Below, one piece after another: positions 6,741 to 13,804 of a stretch of DNA of 23,906 nt. The notes under the pieces were generated by a model, which saw only the letters and a program-made list of their open reading frames with translations, did no database searches and had not been told where the DNA came from. Location: contig CAYZTN010000013.1 in assembly GCA_964481385.1 (NCBI GenBank), forward strand, positions 1 through 23,906. The letters run 5' to 3'. The DNA is from UMGS1649 sp964481385. GTDB lineage: Bacteria > Bacillota > Clostridia > TANB77 > CAG-465. How positions within the stretch are numbered: position 1 is the stretch's first letter; each line of letters opens with the position of its first letter. The position numbers were made by a program, and so were the translations under genes.

Positions 6741-7393
6741 TATTCGTTACCCCCTTTGTTTTTAACAGGTAGAACTTCACCTTTATATATCCAAACTTTA
6801 ACACCAATAATACCATATGTAGTATTTGCTTCTGCAAATCCATAATCGATATCTGCTCTTAATGTTTGTAGAGGAATTGTTCCCTCGCTATAATGTTCGC
6901 TTCTTGCAATTTCTGCTCCGCCTAAACGTCCAGATACTTGAGTTTTTATACCCTTAGCTCCAGCGCGCATTGTACGGCTCATTGCTTGTTTCATTGCTTT
7001 TCTGAATGAAATTCTTTTTTCTAGTTGCGCTGCTATATTTTCAGCTACTAGAGTTGCGTCCATATCTATGTTTTTAACTTCAACAATGTTTATAGACACA
7101 TTTTTACCTGTCATTTTGTCTAATTTTTTCTTTAATTCTTCAATAGCTGCTCCGCCTTTTCCTATAATCATTCCAGGTTTAGCAGTATTTAAGCTAACAC
7201 GTACGTCATTTCCTTTTCTCTCTATTTTGATTTCAGAAATTCCAGCAGTTTTTAAAGTTTTCTTCAAGTATACACGAATTTTGTTATCTTCTACAAGATT
7301 ATTTGCATAGTCTTGTTTAGATGCGTACCAAGTTGAAGACCAATCTTTAATTATGCCAACTCTTAAACCATGTGGACTTACTTTTTGACCCAT
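6740..7393 (-). CDS. rpsC: 30S ribosomal protein S3
   Basis: S3 lies at the mRNA entry tunnel with S4 and S5 and takes part in mRNA unwinding. The 217 residues have the N-terminal MGQKVSPHGLRVGIIKDWSS start, a type II KH domain with the GMIIGKGG loop (about 74-81), and the C-terminal domain containing RRKxx-type GAKGIKTQVSGRLGGAEIAR and the LRADIDYGFAEANTTYG block. The ATG at 7393 has AGGAGGAGC upstream and lies 12 bases after rplV. Confidence 0.97.
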   Translation of the reverse strand: MGQKVSPHGLRVGIIKDWSSTWYASKQDYANNLVEDNKIRVYLKKTLKTAGISEIKIERKGNDVRVSLNTAKPGMIIGKGGAAIEELKKKLDKMTGKNVSINIVEVKNIDMDATLVAENIAAQLEKRISFRKAMKQAMSRTMRAGAKGIKTQVSGRLGGAEIARSEHYSEGTIPLQTLRADIDYGFAEANTTYGIIGVKVWIYKGEVLPVKNKGGNE

Positions 7394-7405
7394 TGTGTGC
7401 TCCTC

Positions 7406-7741
7406 CTATTCCATTTCTTTAAGAACTATTGTTATATGACTAGTTCTTTTCTTAATTCTGTATGCTCTACCTTGAGCTCTAGGCATTACCCTTTTCATTG
7501 ATGGACCTTGACCTGCGTAAGCTTCTGCAACATATAACTTAGCTTCGTTCATTCCGTGATTATTTGTTGCATTTGCCATAGCAGATTTAAGTATCTTAGA
7601 AACGATAGGGCTTGCAGCTTTATTTGTATATCTCAAAATAGCTACTGCCTCTTGTGCATTTTTACCTTTAATTGTATCTAGAACAATTTTAGCTTTTCTT
7701 GCACTTATTCTTGCATATTTTAATTCTGCTCTTGCTTCCAT
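7406..7741 (-). CDS. rplV: 50S ribosomal protein L22
   Basis: L22 spans the 50S and its beta-hairpin forms part of the constriction of the exit tunnel, where macrolides bind and mutations give resistance. The 111 residues start EARAELKYARISARKAKIVL. The tunnel hairpin lies around GPSMKRVMPRAQGRAYRIKK, with RTSHITIVL at the C-terminus. No insertion or deletion in the hairpin is evident by eye. The ATG at 7741 follows AGGAGG. The order rpsS-rplV-rpsC is normal. Confidence 0.97.
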   Translation of the reverse strand: MEARAELKYARISARKAKIVLDTIKGKNAQEAVAILRYTNKAASPIVSKILKSAMANATNNHGMNEAKLYVAEAYAGQGPSMKRVMPRAQGRAYRIKKRTSHITIVLKEME

Positions 7742-7767
7742 GTTTATGGTTCCTCCTATTTCAAACT

Positions 7768-8046
7768 CTAATTAACTTTGCTCTTCTTATCTCCAGCGTG
7801 TCCTCTAAAAAGTCTTGTTGGAGCGAATTCGCCTAATTTATGTCCTACCATTTCTTCGGTAACATATACAGGTACATGACGTCTTCCATCATGAACTGCT
7901 ATTGTGTGTCCTATCATTTGTGGATATATAGTAGATGATCTAGACCAAGTTTTTATAGCTTCTTTGCTATCTGTTTCATTCATTTTTTCAATCTTAGCTA
8001 GAAGTTTAGCATCTACATAAGGTCCTTTTTTTAGTGATCTTGACAT
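7768..8046 (-). CDS. rpsS: 30S ribosomal protein S19
   Basis: S19 sits in the 30S head with S13 and contacts the A-site tRNA side. The normal length of 92 residues is seen. It begins MSRSLKKGPYVDAKLLAKIE and carries WSRSSTIYPQMIGHTIAVHD and the highly conserved LGEFAPTRLFRGHAGDKK ending. The ATG at 8046 follows a GGAGGATAT site, 13 bases after the rplB stop. Confidence 0.97.
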   Translation of the reverse strand: MSRSLKKGPYVDAKLLAKIEKMNETDSKEAIKTWSRSSTIYPQMIGHTIAVHDGRRHVPVYVTEEMVGHKLGEFAPTRLFRGHAGDKKSKVN

Positions 8047-8059
8047 AGTTCATATCCTC

Positions 8060-8893
8060 CTATTTTCTATTTCTTCTCTTTACGATAAATTTGTCAGTTC
8101 TGTGATTCTTCTTACGAGTCTTGTATCCTAGTGCTGGTTTACCCCATGGAGTCATTGGTCCTGCGTGTCCTACTGGAGCTTTACCTTCACCACCACCATG
8201 TGGGTGATCGTTAGGGTTCATTACAGATCCTCTAACTGTAGGTCTAATACCTCTATGACGAGTATTACCTGCTTTACCGTAGTTTACGTTTTCGTTATCT
8301 GTATTTCCTAGTGTACCAATTGTAGCCATGCAGTCTACTGGTATAAGTCTCATTTCACCAGAAGGCATTCTTACGTGTGCGTATTTTCCTTCTTTAGCCA
8401 TAAGCTGAGCTGATGCACCAGCAGTTCTTACTAATTGTCCGCCTTTGCCTTTGTGCAACTCAATGTTGTGTATTTCTGTACCAACTGGAATTGAGCTAAT
8501 AGGCAATGCGTTTCCTACTTTAATATCTGCTGTTGCAGATGATATAACTTTCATTCCATCTGTTAGGCCAAGAGGTGCTAATATGTAAGACTTTGTTCCA
8601 TCTTCATATTCGATAAGTGCTATGTTTGCTGTTCTGTTTGGATCATATTCGATACCAATTACTGTTGCATACATATCTTGTTTATTTCTCTTGAAATCTA
8701 TTATTCTGTATTTTCTTCTTGAACCGCCACCATGATGTCTAACTGTTATTTTACCTGTGTTGTTTCTTCCTGCATTTTTCTTTAAAGTTGTAAGAAGAGA
8801 TTTCTCAGGTGAAAATTTTGTTATTTCTTCGTTAGCTAGCACTGTCATGTGTCTTCTTGATGGAGTTGTTGGTCTAAATGTTTTTACTCCCAT
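8060..8893 (-). CDS. rplB: 50S ribosomal protein L2
   Basis: L2 is one of the most conserved ribosomal proteins, needed for subunit joining and peptidyl transferase function. The protein reads MGVKTFRPTTPSRRHMTVLA at its start, with GKITVRHHGGGSRRKYRIID, and in the C-terminal half MNPNDHPHGGGEGKAPVGH, which holds the histidine corresponding to E. coli His229. The frame is open upstream to about 8917, but that stretch covers the end of rplW and the ribosome binding site GAGGGAGGAAAG. The ATG at 8893 gives 277 residues, matching the family, so I chose it. The ATG lies one base before the rplW stop. Confidence 0.97.
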   Translation of the reverse strand: MGVKTFRPTTPSRRHMTVLANEEITKFSPEKSLLTTLKKNAGRNNTGKITVRHHGGGSRRKYRIIDFKRNKQDMYATVIGIEYDPNRTANIALIEYEDGTKSYILAPLGLTDGMKVISSATADIKVGNALPISSIPVGTEIHNIELHKGKGGQLVRTAGASAQLMAKEGKYAHVRMPSGEMRLIPVDCMATIGTLGNTDNENVNYGKAGNTRHRGIRPTVRGSVMNPNDHPHGGGEGKAPVGHAGPMTPWGKPALGYKTRKKNHRTDKFIVKRRNRK

Positions 8894-8894
8894 T

Positions 8895-9266
8895 TTACTT
8901 TCCTCCCTCGCTTGCAAATGCTGAAGAAATTTCAGCTATTTCTGTATTATATTTCTTCGCTTTTTTAGTTTCTTTTCCACCTTTTGCAAGATACTTTTCT
9001 TCCTTAGGATTTGTATCTATTGTAACAATAGCTTTTTTCCAAGCTGCTGTTTTACCTTGGTGTACTCCAACTCTTTTTGTTTTTCCGTCATATCTTAAAG
9101 TGTTAACCTTTAAAACTTTAACGTTAAATAATTCTTCAACTGCATTTTTAATATCTATTTTTGTTGCGTTGATTTTAGTTTGGAATGTATATTTTCCTGA
9201 AGCCATTTCTGAATATGTTTTTTCTGTAATTATAGGCTTTATAATAACGTCTTCTGCGTATAACAT
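8895..9266 (-). CDS. rplW: 50S ribosomal protein L23
   Basis: L23 lies at the tunnel exit and is the main docking point for trigger factor and SRP. The 123-residue protein contains the family pattern DVIIKPIITEKTYSEMASGK, then the central NVKVLKVNTLRYDGKTKRVG and the loop GKTAAWKKAIVTI. About 25 residues at the C-terminus (KKAKKYNTEIAEISSAFASE) extend beyond the usual roughly 95-100 residue L23. The ATG at 9266 is preceded by AGGAGGTG and lies one base from the rplD stop. Confidence 0.96.
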   Translation of the reverse strand: MLYAEDVIIKPIITEKTYSEMASGKYTFQTKINATKIDIKNAVEELFNVKVLKVNTLRYDGKTKRVGVHQGKTAAWKKAIVTIDTNPKEEKYLAKGGKETKKAKKYNTEIAEISSAFASEGGK

Positions 9267-9267
9267 A

Positions 9268-9888
9268 TTAAGCGTACACCTCCTCTAATGTTTTAACTGC
9301 GTTTACTTCAAGTACTAGTTTTTCATATTTTAATAAATCAAATATGTTAATTGTATTTACTGTAATTGCTTTAACGCCTTCAATATTTCTTGCACTTGCT
9401 TGAACATTTAAGTTCTTCTCATTTAAAACTACTAATGATTTTTTAGCATCAAGGTTATTTAATACTTCAACCATTTTCTTAGTTTTAACTTCTTCTAATT
9501 TCATGCTATCTACTATTACAAGTTTTCCTTCAGATAATTTTGAAGTTAAAACTGATTTTATAGCAAGTTGTTTTACTTTTTTAGGTAGTTTATATCTATA
9601 ATCTCTAGGTTTTGGTCCTAAAGCAATACCACCTTTTATCCATTGTGGAGCACGAATAGAACCTTGTCTTGCTCTACCTGTACCTTTTTGTCTCCAAGGT
9701 TTTATACCACCACCGCGAACTTCAGCTCTTGTTTTAGTGCTTTGTGTACCTTGTCTTTGATTAGCAAGGAAGTTTACTAGTACTTGATGTACTACAGTTT
9801 CGTTTACTTCAACACCAAAAACTGTATCTGCTAATTCGATTTGTGATACTTTTTTACCTGTTATATCTAATACATCTGCTTTTTGCAT
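9268..9888 (-). CDS. rplD: 50S ribosomal protein L4
   Basis: L4 binds domain I of 23S rRNA, and its long loop lines the exit-tunnel constriction opposite L22. In E. coli it also represses the S10 operon through the mRNA leader. The 206 residues contain the tunnel loop signature TRAEVRGGGIKPWRQKGTGR followed by ARQGSIRAPQWIKGGIALGP. The C-terminal half is the usual Rossmann-like domain. The ATG at 9888 has AAGGAGAAAG upstream. Its position as third gene, after a structured rpsJ leader, makes it a natural candidate regulator, but that is inference. Confidence 0.97.
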   Translation of the reverse strand: MQKADVLDITGKKVSQIELADTVFGVEVNETVVHQVLVNFLANQRQGTQSTKTRAEVRGGGIKPWRQKGTGRARQGSIRAPQWIKGGIALGPKPRDYRYKLPKKVKQLAIKSVLTSKLSEGKLVIVDSMKLEEVKTKKMVEVLNNLDAKKSLVVLNEKNLNVQASARNIEGVKAITVNTINIFDLLKYEKLVLEVNAVKTLEEVYA

Positions 9889-9914
9889 TGTTCTTTCTCC
9901 TTTCCTTGACCTAA

Positions 9915-10538
9915 TTATTTAACACTCTTTGTTACATTAACAACTGAATTTTTAGCACCAGGAACTGAACCTTTTACTAATACAGCGTTTTTCTCTGTGT
10001 CAACTTTGATTACTTCAAGATTTAATGCAGTTCTATTTACATTACCCATGTGACCTGCTAATTTTTTGTTCTTAAATACTCTACCTGGGTTAGTACCAGC
10101 ACTCATAGAACCTGGTCTTCTGTGGTAATTAGAACCATGAGTTGTAGGACCTCTGTGTAAGCCATGTCTTTTAATTACACCTGCAAATCCTTTACCTTTT
10201 GATACACCGTGAACATCTACATGGTCACCAGCTTCTAGAACATCTAGAGTAATTGTTGAACCAATTTCATATTCATCTGGGTTTTCAACTTTTATTTCTT
10301 TTACGTATTTTTTAACTGGTACCCCAGCTTTTTCAAATATACCTTTTTGAGGTTTATTTACTTTGTTTTCTTTAACATCTGCAAATCCAACAACGATAGC
10401 GTTGTATCCTTCTTTATCAGTAGTTTTCTTAGCAACTACAACCATTGGATAAGCTTCAATTACTGTAACTGGCACTACAACACCGTTTTCGTTTTGGTAT
10501 TGAGTCATGCCTAGTTTTTTACCAAATAATTCTTTCAT
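9915..10538 (-). CDS. rplC: 50S ribosomal protein L3
   Basis: L3 initiates 50S assembly, and its extended arm reaches the peptidyl transferase centre. The 207 residues begin MKELFGKKLGMTQYQNENGV and contain GKGFAGVIKRHGLHRGPTTH, then RRPGSMSAGTNPGRVFKNKK and GHMGN. The glutamine that is methylated in proteobacteria is replaced by a Met/Ser context typical of other phyla. The ATG at 10538 has TGGAGGG upstream. An unusually long 105-base gap separates it from rpsJ. Confidence 0.97.
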   Translation of the reverse strand: MKELFGKKLGMTQYQNENGVVVPVTVIEAYPMVVVAKKTTDKEGYNAIVVGFADVKENKVNKPQKGIFEKAGVPVKKYVKEIKVENPDEYEIGSTITLDVLEAGDHVDVHGVSKGKGFAGVIKRHGLHRGPTTHGSNYHRRPGSMSAGTNPGRVFKNKKLAGHMGNVNRTALNLEVIKVDTEKNAVLVKGSVPGAKNSVVNVTKSVK

Positions 10539-10643
10539 TTTTTCCCTCCAAATTTTAAAATAAACTTTTTTTGTAAAACTTATACTGTCATATCAAGCAT
10601 AGGGTATGTCATTGCCTTTTAAAAGGTTAACTGCTAAATATTA
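10539..10643 (-). other. 105-base spacer inside the S10 operon between rpsJ and rplC
   Basis: All other junctions in this operon are 1-27 bases or overlaps, so this gap stands out. It holds the palindrome CCTTTTAAAAGG (about 10616-10627). On the minus strand there is also a weak hairpin, CTTGATAT/GTATAAG with a GACA loop, one bulged G and one G-U pair. There is no reading frame with a ribosome binding site and no convincing promoter. It may be a regulatory or processing site for rplC translation, but nothing proves this. Confidence 0.35.
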
Positions 10644-10961
10644 TTAAAGTTTAACATCGATTTCTACACCAGCTGGCATATCTATTGCCATCAAAGCATC
10701 TACTGTTGCTTGGTTTGGTGCGATAACATCAATAACTCTCTTGTGAGTTTTCAATTCAAATTGTTCTCTTGAATCTTTATGCTTGTGTGGAGAACGTAAT
10801 ATTGTTACGATTTCTCTTCTTGTAGGAAGTGGAACTGGTCCAGATACTGCTGCACCACTATTTTTTGCCACCTCAACTAACTTAGCTGCTGTTTGTTCTA
10901 GCACTACATGGTCATAAGCTTTTAATCTTATACGCATTTTAGATACATTTGTTTTTACCAT
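10644..10961 (-). CDS. rpsJ: 30S ribosomal protein S10
   Basis: S10 lies in the 30S head and, as NusE, is also part of transcription antitermination complexes with NusB. The protein shows RIRLKAYDHVVLEQTAAKLV, then GPVPLPTRREIVTILRSPHK and the ending DMPAGVEIDVKL. The frame is open to a GTG at 10970, but the ribosome binding site AAGGAG overlaps that codon. The ATG at 10961 is 8 bases downstream of it and gives 105 residues. It is the first gene of the operon, preceded by a long structured leader and a strong promoter. The str operon genes (rpsL, rpsG, fusA, tuf) that often precede it are not here. Confidence 0.97.
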   Translation of the reverse strand: MVKTNVSKMRIRLKAYDHVVLEQTAAKLVEVAKNSGAAVSGPVPLPTRREIVTILRSPHKHKDSREQFELKTHKRVIDVIAPNQATVDALMAIDMPAGVEIDVKL

Positions 10962-11165
10962 TAAATTCACTCCTTTACTATAATTTCAAGGTCTCGCAAG
11001 TTGTACACTACCCCGTGTGTTTCAAATTTGTGACATGATAAAAGCCAAACCCTAACATTTGGCAAATACAAATTTCCTACTTGCCGCCCGATTTTAAATC
11101 AGACATGCTCCATGGAAGTTCCCTATGTCTTAGCATAGCCATCTACCACTTCAACGCAAATCAAC
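10962..11165 (-). promoter_or_regulatory. Structured 5' leader of the S10 operon (ribosomal protein leader candidate)
   Basis: About 204 nt separate the predicted transcript start from the rpsJ ATG. Read on the minus strand, nested helices can be drawn by hand. GTCT (11101-11104) pairs with AGAC (10991-10994). GCAAGT (11079-11084) pairs with ACTTGC (10996-11001). AAATTTGT (11068-11075) pairs with ACAAATTT (11024-11031). GCCAAA (11058-11063) pairs with TTTGGC (11044-11049). A side hairpin ACAC/GTGT lies near 11005-11020. Upstream is a separate arm with GAAGT/ACTTC (11115-11152) enclosing CTATG/CATAG. All arms are exact Watson-Crick matches. Such a leader would let an S10-operon protein (S10 or L4, by analogy with known leaders) control the 21-gene transcript. 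No U-tract terminator is seen, so control would more likely act on translation or mRNA stability. Confidence 0.6.
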
Positions 11166-11171
11166 ATAAAT

Positions 11172-11200
11172 ATTATAGCGTATGTAAGATAAAAAATCAA
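11172..11200 (-). promoter_or_regulatory. Sigma-A promoter of the S10 operon
   Basis: On the minus strand TTGATT (11195-11200) and a perfect TATAAT (11172-11177) are separated by 17 bases. Transcription should start near 11165. Upstream are two copies of TTTTGCAAA (about 11204-11224) in an A/T-rich stretch that could act as an UP element. Confidence 0.8.
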
Positions 11201-11231
11201 GCTTTTTTGCAAATCTTTTGCAAAAACATTT

Positions 11232-11299
11232 TTGACTTAAGTTTGTAACAAAATTGTAATATAAATTTAATTGACTTTTGATAAATAAAATACTAATAT
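11232..11299 (+). promoter_or_regulatory. Two tandem plus-strand promoter-like sequences
   Basis: TTGACT (11232-11237) and TGTAAT (11255-11260) are 17 bases apart. A second TTGACT (11271-11276) and TAATAT (11294-11299) are also 17 bases apart. Both point away from the S10 operon into a stretch without a reading frame. In AT-rich DNA single matches are common, but two in tandem with optimal spacing are less so. Confidence 0.4.
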
Positions 11300-11305
11300 T
11301 TAAGT

Positions 11306-11495
11306 GTACCAAGAAAGCGTAAATGCATATATGCAAAATATTAAACATTACTACCCCTAAAGGTAATGGTTATAATTCTTGGAAAAGGTCGGGCAGTTAA
11401 AATCTAACTTGATTTTACCGGCAGTATGGTTTTAATCAGAAAACATACTAAAGAAGAAAAGGAGAACATATATTTTTATGTTCCCCTTCTTTTTA
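11306..11495 (+). ncRNA. Candidate structured small RNA between the S10 and thymidylate operons
   Basis: There is no credible coding frame here. Helices that can be drawn on the plus strand: CCAAGAA (11309-11315) with TTCTTGG (11376-11382), enclosing TGCATATATGCA (11324-11335) and CATTAC/GTAATG (11346-11368); TAAAATC/GATTTTA (11398-11417); and AGTATG...CATACT (11423-11449), extended by four or five inner pairs with one bulged G. The stretch ends in a terminator hairpin (11455-11495). It lies downstream of two plus-strand promoter-like sequences. I cannot match it to 6S, SRP, tmRNA, RNase P or a riboswitch class I remember. The strand is uncertain, since most helices would also form on the other strand. 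Confidence 0.35.
11455..11495 (-). terminator. Intrinsic terminator after folA
   Basis: On the minus strand GGGGAACATA pairs with TATGTTCTCC (10 bp, one G-U) and is followed by TTTTCTTCTTT. On the plus strand the G-U becomes an A-C mismatch, so it is better suited to ending the tmk-thyA-folA transcript. A T-run on the other side means it may be bidirectional. It begins about 10 bases after the folA stop. Confidence 0.8.
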
Positions 11496-11504
11496 TATTA
11501 CAAA

Positions 11505-12020
11505 CTATATCTTCAATGTAAAATCATATGTGGTTCGATGATAATATCTTACATGAGTGTATTTTATTCCATTATCTTCTCCCATTCCCAAAATTTCTCT
11601 TGTGAATTGAGATTTATTAAAACTTGGAAAATATACATCAGCCTCTGCTGAATCCTCAATTTCAGTGAGATATATCTCATCAGCAAAGCCAACAAACAAT
11701 TTATAGATGCTAGCGCCACCAATTATATACAAATCGTTCGCCTCAGCTTCTAACAGGCACTTCCTTACAAAATTTGTCACATCATACATAACCTGCACAT
11801 CATTTGTGCTTTTGTTAAAATCTTCAACATCAGACAAAACAATATGAGTTCGATTTGGAAGTTTTTTAGGTAATGAGTTAAATGTATTTCTTCCCATCGC
11901 CACAATTTTGCCTTCCGTCTGTTTTTTAAAAAACTTAAGATCTCCTGGTAAATGCCAAATTAAATCATTGTTTTTACCAAGTTCGTTGTTTCTTCCTACA
12001 GCTGCTATAATTTTAATCAT
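11505..12020 (-). CDS. folA: Dihydrofolate reductase
   Basis: DHFR reduces dihydrofolate to tetrahydrofolate with NADPH and is the trimethoprim target. The 171 residues are slightly above the usual roughly 160. Visible motifs are the N-terminal IIAAVGRNNELGKNNDLIWH with the M20-type loop, LPGDLKFFK with the catalytic acid Asp27, the NADPH-binding MGRNTFNSLP (about 42-51), and IIGGASIYKLF near residue 100. The ATG at 12020 overlaps the thyA stop by 4 bases (ATGA). ThyA is the enzyme that oxidises the folate cofactor to dihydrofolate, so coupled synthesis makes metabolic sense. A terminator follows. No folate-type riboswitch is apparent. Confidence 0.95.
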   Translation of the reverse strand: MIKIIAAVGRNNELGKNNDLIWHLPGDLKFFKKQTEGKIVAMGRNTFNSLPKKLPNRTHIVLSDVEDFNKSTNDVQVMYDVTNFVRKCLLEAEANDLYIIGGASIYKLFVGFADEIYLTEIEDSAEADVYFPSFNKSQFTREILGMGEDNGIKYTHVRYYHRTTYDFTLKI

Positions 12021-12874
12021 ATCGCCACCTTCATATCTACCTTTCCTAAGTGTTCATATCCTATAAGCTTAATATCTTTGCATTCTTTCGAATTGTCAAA
12101 ATCAAAGAAGTCATGTATCTCAGGGTTTAACCACAATTTTGGAGCAGGCTTCGCGTCAGCTCTTCTACTAATCATCTCTTTTATCCCTTCTATATGGTTG
12201 CAATATATATGAGCGTCAGTAATTTGATATAACATTTTACCCGGCTTTAAACCAGTAACTTGTGCTATCATGCAACAAAACGCTGCATATTGTGTTACGT
12301 TATACGGAAGTCCAAGTCCAACGTCACACGAACGTTGTGTTACTCGAATATTTAACGTATCACCGTCTACAATAAACTGGCAACTATATACGCACGGCGG
12401 TAAGACTGCAGTATCAAAATACGCAGGTTGCCACAGGTCAATTACATTACGTCTGCTATCAGGATTATTCTTAATTTCCTTTATGTTATTTTCAGGCCAT
12501 TCAAACTTTCCCGTAGCAAAACCGTAAACGGTACCGATAGTTCCAGCATATTCCTTTCCTATAAAGCGTTCTTTTCCGTCTTTCCTGTAATAGCCATCCG
12601 CATCGACTTCCCATTCATCCCAAATGGTGACACCTCTGTCTCTTAAATCTTGAACTTTAATACTGTGCATTTGATATATCCACAAAAGTTCAATTACTGG
12701 TCCTTTGATGCCAACTCGTTTTACACTTAATACAGGAAACTCCTCTTGCAAATCAAATTCAAAAGAATGTCCCAAAATTCGCAAGGTATCTATCCCCGTT
12801 CTGTTGTGGTGAATTTTACCTTCTTTTAGTATTTTCTCACAAAGGTCTAAGTACATGTTATCCCATTTTGACAT
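12017..12874 (-). CDS. thyA: Thymidylate synthase ThyA
   Basis: ThyA methylates dUMP to dTMP using 5,10-methylene-tetrahydrofolate, which becomes dihydrofolate. The 285 residues contain the phosphate-binding NRTGIDT (24-30), ELLWIYQ (62-68), the SRR arginines (140-142), the active site LPPCVYSCQF with nucleophile Cys161, QRSCD (180-184) and the dUMP-binding GLPYN with Asn192, then DAHIYCNH. The ELLWIYQ and IWDEWEVDADG stretch resembles the Bacillus ThyA / phage phi3T branch, which I infer from memory. The ATG at 12874 follows GGAGGATAG. It sits 13 bases after tmk and overlaps folA. Having ThyA and FolA together implies the flavin-dependent ThyX is not needed. Confidence 0.95.
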   Translation of the reverse strand: MSKWDNMYLDLCEKILKEGKIHHNRTGIDTLRILGHSFEFDLQEEFPVLSVKRVGIKGPVIELLWIYQMHSIKVQDLRDRGVTIWDEWEVDADGYYRKDGKERFIGKEYAGTIGTVYGFATGKFEWPENNIKEIKNNPDSRRNVIDLWQPAYFDTAVLPPCVYSCQFIVDGDTLNIRVTQRSCDVGLGLPYNVTQYAAFCCMIAQVTGLKPGKMLYQITDAHIYCNHIEGIKEMISRRADAKPAPKLWLNPEIHDFFDFDNSKECKDIKLIGYEHLGKVDMKVAI

Positions 12875-12887
12875 AATTACTATCCTC

Positions 12888-13586
12888 CTATAAATTTTTT
12901 AGAATAATTTGCCAAACTTCTTCTGCTATGCTATCTATATCACGCATAACACCATTTTGTACACACTCAATTATTTTCCAATCGAGTAATTTCGCAGCAA
13001 TCAACCCAGTATATACACAACTGCTCAAATACTCATCATCAGACTCGTGTATATCTTGTTTTTGACTATTATCTATTTTGTTAACTCTGTTTTCTCTTAA
13101 CATTTTAGTATAGTCAAGCGGAACATTTAAATATATTGTAATATCCGCTTTAGGAATTCTAAAATCTTGATGTTCCAAAACATCTAACCACAAAACAAAC
13201 TCTTTAAGTTTGTCCTCGTTAAAGTCTGCTTCGGTCATAAGTTTAGAACCTTGATGAATTATATTTGAAGCTGTATATCTATCAAAAACAAAAACTTTAT
13301 CTTTTTGTTTGTACAAGTCTTCAAATTCTTTTTTATAAGTAATATATCTATCTGTCGCAAAAAGTATTGAAGCAGCCTTGGCATCAACATCATTTGGTGA
13401 AGTTCCAATCTCACCATTTAAATACATTCGCACCGGTGCTGAAGAATCACTTGAATAATTTGGGAATGACGTACTATATACTTCGTAGTTCTCTTCTTTC
13501 AATCGTTCAATTAACAGTCTTGTCTGTGTTTGTTTACCACTACCATCCGTTCCCTCTATTGCTATGATTTTACCGTTTAATTTCAT
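12888..13586 (-). CDS. tmk: Thymidylate (dTMP) kinase
   Basis: This kinase phosphorylates dTMP to dTDP. The P-loop GTDGSGKQT lies at residues 12-20, the substrate-side FPNYSSDSSAPVRMYLNGEI at 41-60, and the DRY motif at 102-104. It is 232 residues, somewhat longer than the common roughly 210. The frame extends upstream to a TTG at 13601, but AAAGGAG sits between, so I chose the ATG at 13586. It is first in a tmk-thyA-folA operon with its own promoter. Many Firmicutes instead carry tmk next to holB, so a thymidylate-dedicated cluster is uncommon. A second tmk elsewhere in the genome is possible. Confidence 0.9.
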   Translation of the reverse strand: MKLNGKIIAIEGTDGSGKQTQTRLLIERLKEENYEVYSTSFPNYSSDSSAPVRMYLNGEIGTSPNDVDAKAASILFATDRYITYKKEFEDLYKQKDKVFVFDRYTASNIIHQGSKLMTEADFNEDKLKEFVLWLDVLEHQDFRIPKADITIYLNVPLDYTKMLRENRVNKIDNSQKQDIHESDDEYLSSCVYTGLIAAKLLDWKIIECVQNGVMRDIDSIAEEVWQIILKNL

Positions 13587-13664
13587 AAATTCTCCTTTCA
13601 AATTATCTGTAGGTCTTCATTCTTTGCAAATTTTGCATAATTAATATGTTTCTATCGGTTTCTG

Positions 13665-13693
13665 ATTATACCATAAAGCATATGAAAATTCAA
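13665..13693 (-). promoter_or_regulatory. Promoter of the tmk-thyA-folA operon
   Basis: On the minus strand TTGAAT (13688-13693) and TATAAT (13665-13670) are 17 bases apart, with an extended -10 TG (TGGTATAAT). Transcription should start near 13658, leaving a leader of about 70 nt. Confidence 0.75.
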
Positions 13694-13732
13694 TTATTTA
13701 TCATGTTATCTAATCAAATTTTAGTTTAATGC

Positions 13733-13761
13733 TTGATTTTGGTAAAATGTTATGCTAAAAT
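13733..13761 (+). promoter_or_regulatory. Promoter of rpsT
   Basis: TTGATT (13733-13738) and TAAAAT (13756-13761) are 17 bases apart, with an extended -10 TG (TGCTAAAAT). The leader to the rpsT ATG is only about 37 nt, so an S20-type autoregulatory fold would have to be very small. Confidence 0.75.
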
Positions 13762-13804
13762 ATCTGCTATAAGAATAATTGTGCTTTTAAGGAGGGAAAC
13801 AAAA

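Noticed and set aside
11151..11348. 65-codon minus-strand frame upstream of rpsJ.
   Set aside because: It spans the S10 promoter and the 5' end of the leader, has no ribosome binding site, and its hydrophobic composition comes from AT-rich DNA.
11344..11450. A folate (THF) or other known riboswitch beside folA.
   Set aside because: The stretch lies downstream of folA, not upstream, and none of the core motifs I remember for THF, SAM, purine or c-di-GMP riboswitches are visible.
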